From contig JADZDV010000098.1 of the NCBI GenBank assembly GCA_020850915.1, positions 1-26,070 of the forward strand: a stretch of DNA of 26,070 bases. Direction: 5' to 3'. Origin of the DNA: Chloroflexota bacterium (GTDB lineage Bacteria > Chloroflexota > UBA6077 > JADZDV01). The notes under the pieces are model-generated. The model saw only the letters and a program-made list of their open reading frames with translations, had not been told where the DNA came from and made no database searches. A program made the translations under genes and the position numbers. Below, piece by piece: positions 26,035 to 26,070 of this stretch. Within the stretch, counting starts at the first letter, position 1; each line of letters begins with the position of its first letter.

Positions 26035-26070
26035 GTAGGGGCAGGTCCCCGTGCCTGCCCTGGCGATCGC
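26035..26070. repeat. GC-rich dispersed hairpin repeat, copy at the window end
   Basis: GTAGGGGCAGG then CCTGCCC gives a perfect 7-bp stem (26039-26045 with 26054-26060) around an 8-nt loop, followed by a spacer and the palindrome GCGATCGC at 26063-26070. It is the same family as 36-61, and its last 23 bases are the inverted equal of 105-127. It may continue beyond the window. Confidence 0.65.

Overview
The window is about 26 kb of very GC-rich bacterial chromosome (roughly two thirds G+C or more by eye), with strong Shine-Dalgarno sites and frequent GTG/TTG starts. The gene mix points, by inference only, to a Chloroflexota-type bacterium, possibly of the Thermomicrobia group: a SNF2/SWIM gene pair, a cbiMNQO-fur metal-uptake operon, a TopB-type topoisomerase, and dispersed GC-rich hairpin repeats next to GCGATCGC palindromes. 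No rRNA, tRNA or CRISPR array was seen.

Layout. At 1-2010 an IS1182-type insertion sequence sits inside a dispersed hairpin repeat, and another copy of that repeat ends the window in inverted orientation. A small orphan gene and a chromate-transporter-family gene follow on the + strand (2121-3756). They converge on a small membrane protein gene (3850-4269, -). From 9295 down to 4511 a minus-strand block runs: Cys-rich mini-protein, receiver-like Cys-cluster protein, MFS exporter, DNA topoisomerase III. At 9296-10111 there is genomic debris containing the remnant of a sugar ABC-transporter permease and a short direct duplication. At 10112-12886 (-) lie an isochorismatase-fold amidohydrolase, a dihydropyrimidinase/hydantoinase and a ferritin.

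From 13202 to 16609 (+) a tight operon encodes an ECF-type Co/Ni transporter (CbiM, CbiN, CbiQ, CbiO) and a Fur-family repressor, with start/stop overlaps at the last two junctions. Its leader holds a long hairpin and a 96-bp tandem duplication. Each copy carries a Shine-Dalgarno/ATG, and the SD can pair with an upstream arm. A perfect 15-bp hairpin lies downstream of fur. Next come a SNF2 helicase and a SWIM zinc-finger protein (17057-21354, +). After a G-rich low-complexity spacer there is a convergent, translationally coupled pair (22793-21523, -): a putative HTH protein and an ImmA/IrrE-like protein whose HExxH motif has become HTxxH. A P2A calcium-type ATPase (25815-23101, -) completes the window.

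Themes. Metal and ion handling recurs (chromate family, ferritin, Co/Ni uptake with a Fur regulator, Ca2+/Mn2+ ATPase). The hydantoinase and amidohydrolase together suggest hydrolysis of cyclic ureides to N-carbamoyl products and then decarbamoylation. The least explained items are the duplicated cbiM leader, the HTH plus degenerate ImmA-like pair, and the Cys-cluster proteins upstream of the MFS gene.
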